A DNA stretch of 64,000 nt from Sinomonas atrocyanea (GCF_001577305.1 NZ_CP014518.1:2294001-2358000), one strand, 5' to 3'; counted from the first letter of the stretch, positions 28,690 to 37,914 are shown. Numbers and translations: made by a program. The notes: generated from the sequence alone by a model not told the origin.

Positions 28690-29985
28690 ATGACGAGCAA
28701 CGAGCCGCCGCGGTGGGAGCAGCCCGAGCCCGGAAGCTACGTCCCGCCGCCCCGCCCGTGGCAGCCGCCTGCAGCGCCCGCGGGTCCCGCGGCGCCCGCA
28801 CCGGGCACTCCCCCGGCGTCCGCGCCGGCGGCTGGGCCGGGCGGCGCGTGGCCGCCGCTCGCGCTGCCGCCCGCGCGCGGGCCGCGGATGCGCCCGGGGG
28901 CGCTCGCGCTGCTGCTGGGCGGTGCCGCGGCGCTGCTCGCGGGGCTGGCCGTGGTGGTTCCCTTCCTGCTGCGGGCCACGGGGAGCTCCGGGCTGCTGGT
29001 CGGCTTCGTGCTCTCCCTGTTCCCGCTGGCGATCGTGCTGCTTGCGGTCTTCGCCGTAGACCGCTGGGAGCCCGAGCCGCGGGGACTGATCGTCCTGGCG
29101 CTCGTCTGGGGCGCCGTCATGTCGGTCGCGGCGACGGCGTTGATCCAGCCGCTGTTCCTCGACGCCTTCGGACCGCGCTCCGGCGCCGCCGCGACGCTGC
29201 GGTTCCTGGCCACGGTCGAGGCGCCCGTCGTCGAGGAGAGCGCCAAGGGGCTGGGTCTGCTCATCCTCATGCTCGCGGCGCATAAGTATGTCGACGGGCC
29301 GGTGGACGGGATCGTCTACGGCATGACGATCGCCGCGGGGTTCGCCTTCACGGAGAACATCCTCTACTTCGGCCGGTTCTTCAGCGAGACCTCCGGGTCC
29401 GCCGCGTCGCTGGCCGTCATCTTCACGATGCGCGGAGTGCTCTCCCCGTTCGCCCACGCGATGTTCACGGGGACGCTCGGGCTCATCATGGGGCTCGCCG
29501 CCCGGCGCTGGAGCCCGGGCCTGGTCGTGGGCGCGTTCCTCGTGGGCCTGGCCCCGGCCATGCTCCTGCACAACATCTGGAACAGCGGCGGGGAGGACTT
29601 CTTCCTCCTCTACGTCCTGGTCCAGATCCCGCTGTTCGGGGCGGCCGCGCTGGGGGTGTACTTCCTGCGGCGGGCCGAGGCGCGGCTCACGCACGCGCGC
29701 CTCGTGGAGTACGCCCAGGCCGGCTGGTTCTCGCCCCTCGAGGTCGAGATGCTCGCGACGCCGCGGGGCCGCAGCGCGGGCCTGAGGTGGGCAGGCGGCG
29801 TGGGCAGGCGCCCCGCGATGCGGTCATTCATCCGCACCGCGACGGACCTCGCGGCGGCGCGCCAGCGCGTGCTCAGCGGTCGCGACGTGCGCGGCTACGC
29901 CGCGGCCCAGCAGGAGCTCCTGGACCGCATAGGCCGCGAACGTGACGCGCTGCTCGGGGTGTCCGGCGGCCGCCCGCAGCTGTGA
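28690..29985 (+). CDS. PrsW family intramembrane metalloprotease
   Basis: The product is 431 aa. Residues 1-75 are a Pro/Ala-rich cytoplasmic leader. About eight membrane segments follow between roughly residues 75 and 325. The family's active-site motifs are complete: EExxK (Glu182-Glu183, Lys186), FxxxEN ('FAFTEN', Glu222) and two His residues (His256 in 'FAHAMFTG', His294 in 'LLHNIWN'). PrsW in Bacillus cuts an anti-sigma factor; here no sigma/anti-sigma pair lies nearby, so the substrate is unknown. The gene is divergent from pyrR and convergent with nusB, with its own leaderless-type promoter. Confidence 0.9.
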   Translation: MTSNEPPRWEQPEPGSYVPPPRPWQPPAAPAGPAAPAPGTPPASAPAAGPGGAWPPLALPPARGPRMRPGALALLLGGAAALLAGLAVVVPFLLRATGSSGLLVGFVLSLFPLAIVLLAVFAVDRWEPEPRGLIVLALVWGAVMSVAATALIQPLFLDAFGPRSGAAATLRFLATVEAPVVEESAKGLGLLILMLAAHKYVDGPVDGIVYGMTIAAGFAFTENILYFGRFFSETSGSAASLAVIFTMRGVLSPFAHAMFTGTLGLIMGLAARRWSPGLVVGAFLVGLAPAMLLHNIWNSGGEDFFLLYVLVQIPLFGAAALGVYFLRRAEARLTHARLVEYAQAGWFSPLEVEMLATPRGRSAGLRWAGGVGRRPAMRSFIRTATDLAAARQRVLSGRDVRGYAAAQQELLDRIGRERDALLGVSGGRPQL

Positions 29986-30012
29986 ACCGGGCGGCCGCCG
30001 AACTGGGGCCGG

Positions 30013-30423
30013 TCAGGCCAGCAGCGTCGGCTTGAGCTCCTGGAGGCGCCCGAGGAGCCCGTTGACGAAGCTCGGGGACTCGTCGGTGGACATGGTCCGG
30101 GCCAGGGCCACGGCCTCGCTCACGGCGACTGCGTCCGGGACGTCGTCGTTGAAGAGCAGCTCCCACAGGCCGATGCGCAGGATGATGCGGTCGACCGAGG
30201 GCATGCGCTCGAGCGTCCATCCCTGCGCGTAGGTCCTCAAGATCTCATCGATCTGGGGCTGCCTGGCGGTCACGCCGTCCACGATCTCGACGGTGTAGGG
30301 GTTGATCACCTGCTCGGTCCGGTCCCGGCGGCCCTGGATGGCCACCGACGCCGGAACACCGCGCTGCTCGGCCTCGAAGAGGATGTCGAGGGCCCGCGCA
30401 CGGGCCTTTCCACGGGCGCTCAC
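30013..30423 (-). CDS. nusB: Transcription antitermination factor NusB
   Basis: The product is 136 aa, an all-helical RNA-binding protein that works with NusE (S10) at boxA sites of rRNA operons. 'ARGKARARALDILFEAEQRG' opens the arginine-rich first helix and 'VDRIILRIGLWELLF' and 'PSFVNGLLGRL' are the conserved C-terminal motifs. The GTG at 30423 shares one base with the efp TAG stop, so nusB is coupled to efp. Confidence 0.96.
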   Translation of the reverse strand: MSARGKARARALDILFEAEQRGVPASVAIQGRRDRTEQVINPYTVEIVDGVTARQPQIDEILRTYAQGWTLERMPSVDRIILRIGLWELLFNDDVPDAVAVSEAVALARTMSTDESPSFVNGLLGRLQELKPTLLA

Positions 30424-30986
30424 TAGTCGTTGACACGTCCCAGGTAGCCGCCGTCACGGGTGTCGACCTTGACCCTGGTGCCGGTCTCGAGGAAGAGCGG
30501 AACCTGGATCTCGTAGCCGGTCTCGACGGTGGCGGGCTTGGTGCCGGCGGACGAGCGGTCGCCCTGCAGGCCCGGCTCGGTGTAGGTGATCTCGAGCGTC
30601 ACGCTCGGCGGGAGCTCGACGTAGAGCGGGTTGCCCTCGTGCAGCGCGATGAGCACCGTCTGGTTCTCGAGCATGAAGTTGGCCGCGTTGCCGACGGTCT
30701 CGCCGGCGACCGTGATCTGGTCGTACGTGTCCGTGTCCATGAACACGAAGTCGGCGCCGTCCTTGTAGAGGTACTGGAAGTCACGGCGGTCCACCGTGGC
30801 GGTGTCGATCTTGGTGCCGGCGTTGAAGGTCTTGTCGACGACCTTGCCCGAGAGCACGTTGCGCAGCTTGGTGCGCACGAAGGCACCGCCCTTGCCCGGC
30901 TTCACGTGCTGGAACTCGATGACGTTCCACAGCTGGCCGTCCAGGTTCAGCACGGTGCCGTTCTTGATGTCGTTGGTGGTTGCCAC
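30423..30986 (-). CDS. efp: Elongation factor P
   Basis: The product is 187 aa, the usual three-domain length. It relieves ribosome stalling at polyproline stretches. The tip loop 'KPGKGGAFVRTKL' carries Lys32, the position that is modified in some bacteria. No yjeA/epmA-type modifying gene is seen here. Domain III ends 'RVKVDTRDGGYLGRV'. A TAGAAT box about 40 bases upstream gives it a promoter of its own within the aro cluster. Confidence 0.97.
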   Translation of the reverse strand: MATTNDIKNGTVLNLDGQLWNVIEFQHVKPGKGGAFVRTKLRNVLSGKVVDKTFNAGTKIDTATVDRRDFQYLYKDGADFVFMDTDTYDQITVAGETVGNAANFMLENQTVLIALHEGNPLYVELPPSVTLEITYTEPGLQGDRSSAGTKPATVETGYEIQVPLFLETGTRVKVDTRDGGYLGRVND

Positions 30987-31028
30987 GTGGCGCCTCTCGT
31001 TGCGTTCGTCTCGTCAAATCCGCAGACC

Positions 31029-31034
31029 ATTCTA
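31029..31034 (-). promoter_or_regulatory. -10 box for efp-nusB
   Basis: TAGAAT on the minus strand, in the 71-base gap between the TPR-like gene and efp, leaving a leader of about 35 bases. No good -35 box is seen. Confidence 0.5.
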
Positions 31035-31057
31035 ACCAGAGCGCGCCCCGTGGGCCG

Positions 31058-31567
31058 TCACTGCTCGCGGCTGCGCAGCTCCCGGGCCCGCCCGAGGGCC
31101 ACCGTCGAGGAGTAGATGAGGCTCGCATCGGCCGAGGCGGCGACCCGGAGCTCGAGCGCCTGGGAGAAGGCCTTCTCCGCCGCGGCGTAGTTCCCGCGGG
31201 AGAACTGGATCTTGCCCAGGTACTGCAGGACCATCGCCTCGTTGGGCGTGCCCTTCGACTCGCTCAGGAGCTGCTGTGCCCGCTCCACGGCGCGGTCGTT
31301 GCGGTTTCCGGCGCGCAGCACGTCGAGTTCGAGCACCTTCAGACGGAAGGACTCCGGGTCGGTGTAGCGGGCCTCCACGAGGATCTCCGCGGCCGCGCTG
31401 ACGTGCCCGCGGGCCAGCTCGACGAGCGCGTGGTCGCGGGGGTCGCTGCTCGCGGCGAGGGCGTCGGCACAGCGTTCCTCGTCGACGACCTCTGTGTCCA
31501 ACGTCTCCGGGTTGACCGCGACGCCGGGGAACCCCGCGTCCGGCCACTCGCGGCGGTCGCTGATCAT
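31058..31567 (-). CDS. TPR-like protein downstream of aroB (function unknown)
   Basis: The product is 169 aa. It is fully soluble and helical. The C-terminal 70 residues contain at least one clear tetratricopeptide repeat ('AMVLQYLGKIQFSRGNYAAAEKAF'), with a weaker one before it. The N-terminal 40 residues are acidic. The ATG at 31567 overlaps the aroB stop (ATGA), which fixes the start and suggests coexpression with the shikimate genes. No catalytic motif is visible; a protein-protein interaction role is the most that can be said. Confidence 0.75.
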   Translation of the reverse strand: MISDRREWPDAGFPGVAVNPETLDTEVVDEERCADALAASSDPRDHALVELARGHVSAAAEILVEARYTDPESFRLKVLELDVLRAGNRNDRAVERAQQLLSESKGTPNEAMVLQYLGKIQFSRGNYAAAEKAFSQALELRVAASADASLIYSSTVALGRARELRSREQ

Positions 31568-32667
31568 TCTGCGGCTCCCTGCGCGATCTCCTGGTAAGCG
31601 GCGAACAGCAGCGACGCATCGGGAACCTCGAGGATCCCGGGCTTGGCGACGTCGTCGAGCACCACGAAGCGCAGGAGGTCGCCGCGGGCCTTCTTGTCCC
31701 GCCGCATGCCGTCCAGGAGGGCCTGCCAGCGGTCGCCGCGGTACGTGGTCGGCAGCCCGAGCGAGGTCAGGATGGTGCGGTGGCGGTCCGCCGTGGCATC
31801 GTCGAGCCGTCCCACGCTGCGCGCCAGCTCGGCGGCGAACATCATGCCCACGCTCACCGCGGCGCCGTGCCGCCACGAGTAGCGCTCCGCCAGCTCGATC
31901 GCGTGGCCGAGGGTGTGGCCGTAGTTGAGCACCTCCCTCAGGCCGGACTCCTTGAGGTCCGCCGAGACGACCTTGGCCTTGACCGCGATGGAGCGCTCGA
32001 TCAGCTCGCGCACCACGTCCGAGGCGGGGTCCGCGACGGCCTCGGGGTCCTTCTCGATGAGGTCGAGGATCGCGGGGTCCGCGATGAAGCCGCACTTGAC
32101 CACCTCGGCCATGCCGGTGAGCAGTTCGTTGCGGGGCAGGGTGGCCAGCGCGTCGAGGTCCGCCAGGACGGCCGCCGGCGGGTGGAAGACCCCGACGAGG
32201 TTCTTGCCCTCGGCGGTGTTGATGCCCGTCTTGCCGCCCACTGCGGCGTCGACCATGCCGAGCAGGCTCGTGGGCAGGTGCACCACCCGGACGCCGCGCA
32301 GCCAGGTTGCCGCGACGAAGCCCGCCACGTCGGTGACCGCTCCCCCGCCCACCGAGACGATGGCGTCGGAGCGGGTGAAGTCGTTCTGGCCCAGCACCTG
32401 CCAGCAGAACGCCGCGACCTGGATGTGCTTCCCCTCTTCGGCGTCGGGGATCTCCGCCGTGAGGGCGGTGAACCCGTCGGCCTCGAGCGACTCGCGGACG
32501 GCGTCTCCGGTCGCCCTCAACGCCCTGGGGTGGATCACCAGCACGCGCCGCACCCGCTCGCCGAGGACCGGGGCGAGCCGGCCGAGCAGGCCGTGTCCGA
32601 CCACGACGTCGTAGTTCTCGGCGGGCGTGCTGCCCGTGACCTTGATGACCCCAGCGTCGCTGCTCAT
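31564..32667 (-). CDS. aroB: 3-dehydroquinate synthase
   Basis: The product is 367 aa. It converts DAHP to 3-dehydroquinate using NAD and a metal, the second step of the shikimate pathway. 'SVGGGAVTDVAGFVAATWLRG', 'PTSLLGMVDAAVGGKTGIN' and 'GHTLGHAIE' (metal-binding His) are intact. The ATG at 32667 overlaps the aroK stop (ATGA). The pathway genes here are in the order aroE, aroC, aroK, aroB. Confidence 0.97.
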   Translation of the reverse strand: MSSDAGVIKVTGSTPAENYDVVVGHGLLGRLAPVLGERVRRVLVIHPRALRATGDAVRESLEADGFTALTAEIPDAEEGKHIQVAAFCWQVLGQNDFTRSDAIVSVGGGAVTDVAGFVAATWLRGVRVVHLPTSLLGMVDAAVGGKTGINTAEGKNLVGVFHPPAAVLADLDALATLPRNELLTGMAEVVKCGFIADPAILDLIEKDPEAVADPASDVVRELIERSIAVKAKVVSADLKESGLREVLNYGHTLGHAIELAERYSWRHGAAVSVGMMFAAELARSVGRLDDATADRHRTILTSLGLPTTYRGDRWQALLDGMRRDKKARGDLLRFVVLDDVAKPGILEVPDASLLFAAYQEIAQGAAE

Positions 32668-33226
32668 GCGATGACTCCCTCGGTGGCACGGCGGCTCCCG
32701 GCCGCGAGCGTGCCCGCAATCTGGGCGGCCACTTCGGCCGCGGTGTTGTGCCCCGTGTCCACGCTCAGCGTCGCGAGCGCCTCGAAGACGGGGCGCCGGC
32801 GGTCCATGAGGGCCTTCCAGCTGTTCTCTGCGTCGCCGTGCAGCAGCGGTCGGTCGGCGCTGCCGACGAGCCGCGGGGCGACGTCGTCCCATGATGCCCG
32901 CAGGTACACGCGGTGCACGTCGGTGAGGAGTGCCCGGGTCTCGTGCCGCAGGACGGACCCTCCCCGAGGGCGAGCACGAGCCCCTCGGGATGCCTCTGGG
33001 CGAGGACCTGTGCGATGACGTCCGCCTCGGCCTGCCGGAACGCTTCCTCGCCGTGAGCGGCGAAGATCTCGGGGATGGGCCCGTGCTGGGCGACCACGAG
33101 GGCGTCGGTGTCGAGGAAGCGCGCGCCGAGGAGCTCTGCGAGGGCCGCCCCCACCGAGCTCTTGCCCGAGGCCATCGGGCCGAACAGCACGATGGGACGG
33201 TCCAGCCGGCCGCGGGCGGCGGTCAT
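32664..33226 (-). pseudogene. aroK: Shikimate kinase, frame broken by one base (possible sequence error)
   Basis: The first part, from ATG 33226 (overlapping the aroC stop, ATGA), reads 'RPIVLFGPMASGKSSVGAAL' with the P-loop GPMASGKS, then 'FLDTDALV' and 'EIFAAHGEEAFRQAEADVI'. At the conserved LALGGG motif the frame shifts: it reads 'LALGEGPSCG'. The rest of the kinase ('VHRVYLRASWDDVAPRLVG', 'ADRPLL', 'RRPVFEALA') lies in the next frame and ends at 32664, overlapping aroB. Adding one G to the G run opposite 32962-32965 restores 'LALGGGSVLRHETRALL' and a 187-aa protein of normal length. Shikimate kinase is normally essential for aromatic amino acid synthesis, so a base-calling error is more likely than true loss. 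Confidence 0.85.
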
Positions 33227-34422
33227 CCCGCCACCGAGTCGAGCGCTGCCGGGATGGCGGCGAGGAACGACTCGAGGTTGCGGCGGGTCTCCCCCACGGA
33301 GTCGCCGCCGAACTTCTCGAGGACGGCCTGCGCGAGGACGAGCGCGACCATGGCCTCGGCGACGACGCCCGCGGCGGGCACCGCGCAGACGTCCGAGCGC
33401 TGGTGGTGCGCCTTGGCGGCCTCGCCCGTGGCCACGTCCACCGTGCGCAGGGCGCGCGGGACGGTGGCGATGGGCTTCATCGCGGCACGGACGCGCAGGA
33501 CGTCGCCGATGCTCATGCCGCCCTCGATCCCGCCGGCCCGGTTGGTGGAGCGGACGATCTTGCCGTTCGGCTCGCGCACGATCTCGTCGTGGGCCTCCGA
33601 GCCGCGCCGGGCCGCAGTGCGGAAGCCGTCGCCGACCTCGACTCCCTTGATCGCCTGGATGCCCATGAGGGCGCCGGCGAGGCGCGCGTCGAGCCGCCGG
33701 TCCCAGTGCACGTAGCTGCCGAGGCCCGGCGGGAGGCCGTAGGCGAGGACCTCGACGACGCCGCCGAGGGTCTCGCCCTCCTTGTGGGCGGCGTCCACTT
33801 CGGCCACCATCGCCCCGGAAGTCTCGGCGTGGAAGCAGCGCAGCGGGTCGGCGTCGAGCGCCTCGACGTCGCCGGGGAGCGGAAGCGGGGCGTCGTCGGG
33901 GACGGCGACGCCGGCGATCTGGGTCGTGTGGCTCACGAGTTCGATGCCGAGCTCGGCGAGGAACGCCGCCGCGGCGGTGCCGAGGGCCACGCGCGCCGCG
34001 GTCTCGCGGGCGGAGGCCCTCTCCAGGACCGGACGGGCCTCGTCGAAGCCGTACTTCTGCATGCCCGTGAAGTCCGCGTGGCCGGGGCGAGGCCGGGTGA
34101 GCGGCGCATTGCGCGCCTGGCCCTCGAGCTCGGCCGGATCGACCGGGTCGGAGGCCATGATCTGCTCCCACTTGGGCCATTCCGTGTTGCCGACCTGGAT
34201 GGCCACGGGGCCGCCCTGGGTCTTGCCGTGCCGCACACCGCCGAGGATCGTGACCTCGTCGGCCTCGAACTTCATGCGCGCGCCGCGGCCGTAGCCCAGG
34301 CGGCGGCGCGCGAGGGCCTGGCGGATGTCCTCGCTTGTGAGGGCGACGCCGGCGGGGAGCCCCTCGAGGATGCCTACGAGTGCCGGGCCATGGGACTCAC
34401 CGGCCGTCAACCAACGCAACAT
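33223..34422 (-). CDS. aroC: Chorismate synthase
   Basis: The product is 399 aa. It makes chorismate from EPSP and needs reduced FMN. 'MLRWLTAGESHGPALVGILEGLPAG', 'RRRLGYGRGARMKFEAD', 'RPGHADFTGMQKYGF' and 'NRAGGIEGGMSIGD' are the signature blocks. ATG 34422 begins at the usual family N-terminus; the open frame upstream has no similarity. The stop overlaps aroK. Confidence 0.98.
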   Translation of the reverse strand: MLRWLTAGESHGPALVGILEGLPAGVALTSEDIRQALARRRLGYGRGARMKFEADEVTILGGVRHGKTQGGPVAIQVGNTEWPKWEQIMASDPVDPAELEGQARNAPLTRPRPGHADFTGMQKYGFDEARPVLERASARETAARVALGTAAAAFLAELGIELVSHTTQIAGVAVPDDAPLPLPGDVEALDADPLRCFHAETSGAMVAEVDAAHKEGETLGGVVEVLAYGLPPGLGSYVHWDRRLDARLAGALMGIQAIKGVEVGDGFRTAARRGSEAHDEIVREPNGKIVRSTNRAGGIEGGMSIGDVLRVRAAMKPIATVPRALRTVDVATGEAAKAHHQRSDVCAVPAAGVVAEAMVALVLAQAVLEKFGGDSVGETRRNLESFLAAIPAALDSVAG

Positions 34423-34448
34423 GACATCAATCCTGCCACGCGGCGGCG

Positions 34449-35318
34449 CTATGCCGTGTGCTGGGGTGCGCCCACTGAGGCGCACATCACATCTATGACG
34501 GCCTGCGACCGGGCGTCCTCCCGCCCGGTGAACAGCACGATCTGCTCGACGGCCTGGTAGACGAGCATCTCGAGCCCGTGCAGCACGAGGCCTCCCCGCG
34601 CCTGCCACGCGGCGGCCAGCCGGCTGGGCCACGGATCGTAGGCGACGTCGAGCAGGACGTGCGCGGCGCCGTCGTCCGTCGGCACGGCAGTCAGCTCCGC
34701 GGCGAGCCCGTCGGCGGCGCGCGGCGGCAGGGTGCTGACGACGGCATCTGCCGCGGCGAGCCGGGCGGCTCCCCCTTCGAGCGGCGAGACGGCCACCTGC
34801 AGGCCGAGCCTGGCAGCCAGCGCGGCGGCCTCCCCGGCCCGTGACGCATCACGCGCGAGGAACTCGACGCGGCGGGCGCCGAGCCTCGCCAGGGCGGCGA
34901 CGGACGCCAGGGCCGTGTTCCCGGCACCGACGACCACGGGATCGCTCACGGCATCCAGTCCCGCGTGCCGGAACGACTCGGTGATGCCGAGGACGTCCGT
35001 GTTGTGCCCTACGAGGACTGGGCCGGCGGCCGAGTCCTCGACCACCACCGTGTTGAGCACGCCGAGCTCGGCCGCGAGGCCCTCGACGCGGTCCACGAGC
35101 GGCACGAACGCGGCCTTGAGCGGCATCGTGACCGACAGGCCCCGCCATCCGGGCTCCCGCCGCACGCGGGCGGCGAAGGCCGGGAGCTGGTCCTCGGTGA
35201 GGTCGAAGGCGCCGTACTCCATGTCGATGCCCAGCACCCGGTAGGCGGCGCGGTGCAGGGCCGGGGACTTCGAGTGCCCGATGGGGTGGCCGAGGACGGC
35301 GGCGCGGGCCACGGTCAC
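34449..35318 (-). CDS. aroE: Shikimate dehydrogenase (NADP-dependent)
   Basis: The product is 289 aa from GTG 35318, which overlaps the mltG stop (GTGA). It reduces 3-dehydroshikimate to shikimate. The substrate motif 'GHPIGHSKSPALHRAAY', the catalytic Lys in 'SVTMPLKAAF', the Asp in 'GHNTDVLG' and the nucleotide loop 'VVGAGNTALASVAAL' are present. It lies 26 bases before aroC. Confidence 0.95.
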   Translation of the reverse strand: MTVARAAVLGHPIGHSKSPALHRAAYRVLGIDMEYGAFDLTEDQLPAFAARVRREPGWRGLSVTMPLKAAFVPLVDRVEGLAAELGVLNTVVVEDSAAGPVLVGHNTDVLGITESFRHAGLDAVSDPVVVGAGNTALASVAALARLGARRVEFLARDASRAGEAAALAARLGLQVAVSPLEGGAARLAAADAVVSTLPPRAADGLAAELTAVPTDDGAAHVLLDVAYDPWPSRLAAAWQARGGLVLHGLEMLVYQAVEQIVLFTGREDARSQAVIDVMCASVGAPQHTA

Positions 35319-37357
35319 TGGCACTTGCCCGGGTTGGCGGTGCACCACTGCTCGTACTGGGCCACGTAGCCCTGGTGCTCGGCGTAGGTCTTGGCGAACT
35401 TCGTCTCCCCCGTGTCGAGGTTGACCGTGACCCAGTACAGGTAGTCGTTCGGGGTCGGGTGCGCCGCCGCGGCCACGGCCTTGGACCCCGGCGAGCCGAT
35501 CGGCCCAGGCGGGAGGCCCGGATGGACGTACGTGTTGTACGGGTTGGACGCGTCCTGCTTCTGCGCCTCGGTCAGCTGCACGGTCTTCGTGCCCAGCCCG
35601 TACGTCACCGTCGCATCCGACTGGATCAGCCCGTTGGTCTGGTCGTTGGGCTTGAGCCGGTTCTCGATCGCCCCGGCCACGTTCCCGTAGTCCGCCTGCC
35701 CGCCCTCGGCCTGCACGATGCTCGCCACCGTCAGGACCTGGTACTGCTGGTCCGGGTCGGTGATGCCGTCCTGCTTGAGCTCGTCCACCGTGGTCGAGAC
35801 CAGCTTGGCCAGGATGTCCTTGGCCGAGGTCCCCACCGGGAACCGGTACTCCCCCGGCGCCAGGTAGCCCTCCAGGCTCTTCGCCTTCGCCGGCAGCCCG
35901 AAGTCCCCCGGCTTGGAGTTGAGCGCATCGAGGTCCTTGCGGTCCACCGAGGCAGCCTTCGCGATCGCATCGAGCGAGTCACCCACCCGCATCCCCGCGC
36001 TCAGGGCGAAGTAGATCACCTTCGCACTGTCCGAGCCGGCCAGGATCGCCGCCGCGTCCGAGGCCTTCATCTCCTTCTTGAACGTGTAGTCACCGGGGTG
36101 GAGATCGCCGCCCGCCGCCGCAAAGGCCTTGAGGAAGGTGCCCGCGTCGGCGATCACGTCCTGCTGCTGGAGGGTGCTGGCCACGGCGGCAGGCCCGGAG
36201 CCGGGCTGGACGGTCACCACGACCGAGCCCGAGCCCGGGCCGGGGAAGTCCTTGACCTGGTCGATGCCCAGGAGCGGCTTGAGGAACTGGACCCCGATCA
36301 GGGCCGCTCCGACGAAGAGGCCCAGGGCGAGGGTGAGCCCGATGACGACCCTGAAGCGGCGGGACCGCCGGGAGGGCTTGGGCGCGACCGGCTCGCCGAA
36401 GACTCCGTGGCCCGCGTCGAGCGGCAGGGCGATGTCGAGCGGGTGGTCGTCGACGGCCAGGCCGTGGTGCCCGTGCTCAGCCGCGTCGAGGAAGTCTGCG
36501 TCGTGGGCGTCGTCGTGCACGCCCAGGGAGTGTGCACCGTCCCAGGCAGGATGGCCGGCCGGCTCGGCGGGTGCGGGCTCCGGTTCGAGGACGGCGGGGG
36601 CCGCCGCGCCGCGGGTGAAGGCCTGAGCGGCGGCCGGGAAGACGTTGCGGCGGATCGGTGCGTCCTCGGACGGCGCCGAGACCCGGTCCACGAGCCTCGT
36701 GGCGGGCTGGGCCTCGGGCACGGCGGGGAGATACGACGTCGCCGCCGGGTCGCCCGTGCCGGAGGGCGCAGCTCCGCCTTCGGACGGGAGGTGGTGCAGG
36801 GAGGCATCCGCTGCGGGGCGTGCCGCCGGAACGGGTGCTGGCAGCACCGAGGGGGCGCCCGACTCGGCGGAGGGGATCGCAGAGGGCGGGGAGTAGGCGG
36901 GCGCGTGCGGGCCGGACGACGGCGGGTAGGCGCCCCAGCCCATCGTCGCGGAGGTGGGCGGGACGGCCGCGTCCGCCGTCTCGAAGGAGCGGGCGCGACG
37001 GCGCCCGTGGGGGGTCCCCGCGCGGGGACCGCCGCCGTCCGGAGAGGGGGCAGCGCGGTCCTCGGAGGTCGCGGCTGGCGTGGACGGTCGGCCGGACTGC
37101 GGCGGGCGGACCTGGGAGGGCACGGTCTCCCACGACGCGGCCGGGCCGCGCTGGGGTGCGGAATCCGCGGGCGGCGACGTCCCGTCGGAGGCGGCAGCGG
37201 TCCGGGGGAAGGCGGACGGAGGGGACGTCGAGGCGCGCCGCTGCGGGGCGAGCATGCGCTGCTGCTCCTCCTGACGGGCGCGCTCACGCTCACGGATCTC
37301 GCGGCGGGTCAAGGGCCGGTCAGGCACGGCCGGGGTCGTGTTGTCCTGGGGGTCCAT
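35315..37357 (-). CDS. mltG: Endolytic transglycosylase MltG
   Basis: The product is 680 aa, much longer than the E. coli enzyme (about 340). Residues 1-330 are a cytoplasmic Pro/Ala/Ser-rich, probably disordered region with a basic start. One membrane segment lies at about 338-358. The external part is the YceG/MltG domain, with a LysM-like subdomain and the catalytic Glu551 ('ASIVQAEGGQ'), then 'NRLKPNDQTNGLIQSDATVTY' and the C-terminal 'NPYNTYVHPGLPPGPIG' motif. MltG cuts nascent glycan strands in the membrane's outer leaflet and may set their length. It is coupled to ruvX upstream and aroE downstream. Confidence 0.95.
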   Translation of the reverse strand: MDPQDNTTPAVPDRPLTRREIRERERARQEEQQRMLAPQRRASTSPPSAFPRTAAASDGTSPPADSAPQRGPAASWETVPSQVRPPQSGRPSTPAATSEDRAAPSPDGGGPRAGTPHGRRRARSFETADAAVPPTSATMGWGAYPPSSGPHAPAYSPPSAIPSAESGAPSVLPAPVPAARPAADASLHHLPSEGGAAPSGTGDPAATSYLPAVPEAQPATRLVDRVSAPSEDAPIRRNVFPAAAQAFTRGAAAPAVLEPEPAPAEPAGHPAWDGAHSLGVHDDAHDADFLDAAEHGHHGLAVDDHPLDIALPLDAGHGVFGEPVAPKPSRRSRRFRVVIGLTLALGLFVGAALIGVQFLKPLLGIDQVKDFPGPGSGSVVVTVQPGSGPAAVASTLQQQDVIADAGTFLKAFAAAGGDLHPGDYTFKKEMKASDAAAILAGSDSAKVIYFALSAGMRVGDSLDAIAKAASVDRKDLDALNSKPGDFGLPAKAKSLEGYLAPGEYRFPVGTSAKDILAKLVSTTVDELKQDGITDPDQQYQVLTVASIVQAEGGQADYGNVAGAIENRLKPNDQTNGLIQSDATVTYGLGTKTVQLTEAQKQDASNPYNTYVHPGLPPGPIGSPGSKAVAAAAHPTPNDYLYWVTVNLDTGETKFAKTYAEHQGYVAQYEQWCTANPGKCQ

Positions 37358-37362
37358 TCTCG

Positions 37363-37914
37363 CTAGCCTCTCACATCCGAGTCGTCGCTGCGGATCTCCC
37401 CAGTCCGCACCTCCGGGACACCCACAGGGTCGCCGGCCTCACCGCGGCCACGGATCAGGTCCAGCGCGTGCTGGAGTATACCGACCGCCGCCATCTGGTC
37501 CACCACTCTACGTTGCTCGCGGGCGTCCATGCCGGCCGCCCGCAGGCTGCGCTCCGCCTCGACGGTGCTGAACCTCTCGTCCACGAGCCGCACGCCGCAG
37601 GCGGTCCCAGCCGCGTCGAGGGCGACGGCCAGTCGCTCGGCGAAGGACCTCGCGAGTGCCGCGGACTGGGTCTCCCGGCCCGCGAGCGTCCGCGGCAGGC
37701 CGACGAACACCTCGACCGCGCCGCGGGCGGCGGCCTCCTTGGCGAGGACGGCGATGTCGCTGTTGCGCTTGGGATCCCGGGACAGGGTCTTGAGCGGGGT
37801 GGGGAGGATGCCGTCGGGGTCGCACACGGCGACTCCGACACGCACGGTTCCCACGTCCGCGGCGAGCCGCACGCCGCGCGGGAAGGGTCGTTCCGGGTGA
37901 TGGGGGGCAGTCAT
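37363..37914 (-). CDS. ruvX: Holliday junction resolvase-like RuvX / YqgF
   Basis: The product is 183 aa with an RNase H-like fold: 'RLAADVGTVRVGVAVCDPDG' carries the first catalytic Asp, and 'VEVFVGLPRTLAGRE' and 'RLVDERFSTVEAE' the next acidic positions. YqgF proteins are linked with 16S rRNA 5' processing in E. coli and with junction resolution in mycobacteria. The C-terminal 30 residues are variable. It sits between alaS and mltG, the standard order. Confidence 0.92.
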   Translation of the reverse strand: MTAPHHPERPFPRGVRLAADVGTVRVGVAVCDPDGILPTPLKTLSRDPKRNSDIAVLAKEAAARGAVEVFVGLPRTLAGRETQSAALARSFAERLAVALDAAGTACGVRLVDERFSTVEAERSLRAAGMDAREQRRVVDQMAAVGILQHALDLIRGRGEAGDPVGVPEVRTGEIRSDDSDVRG

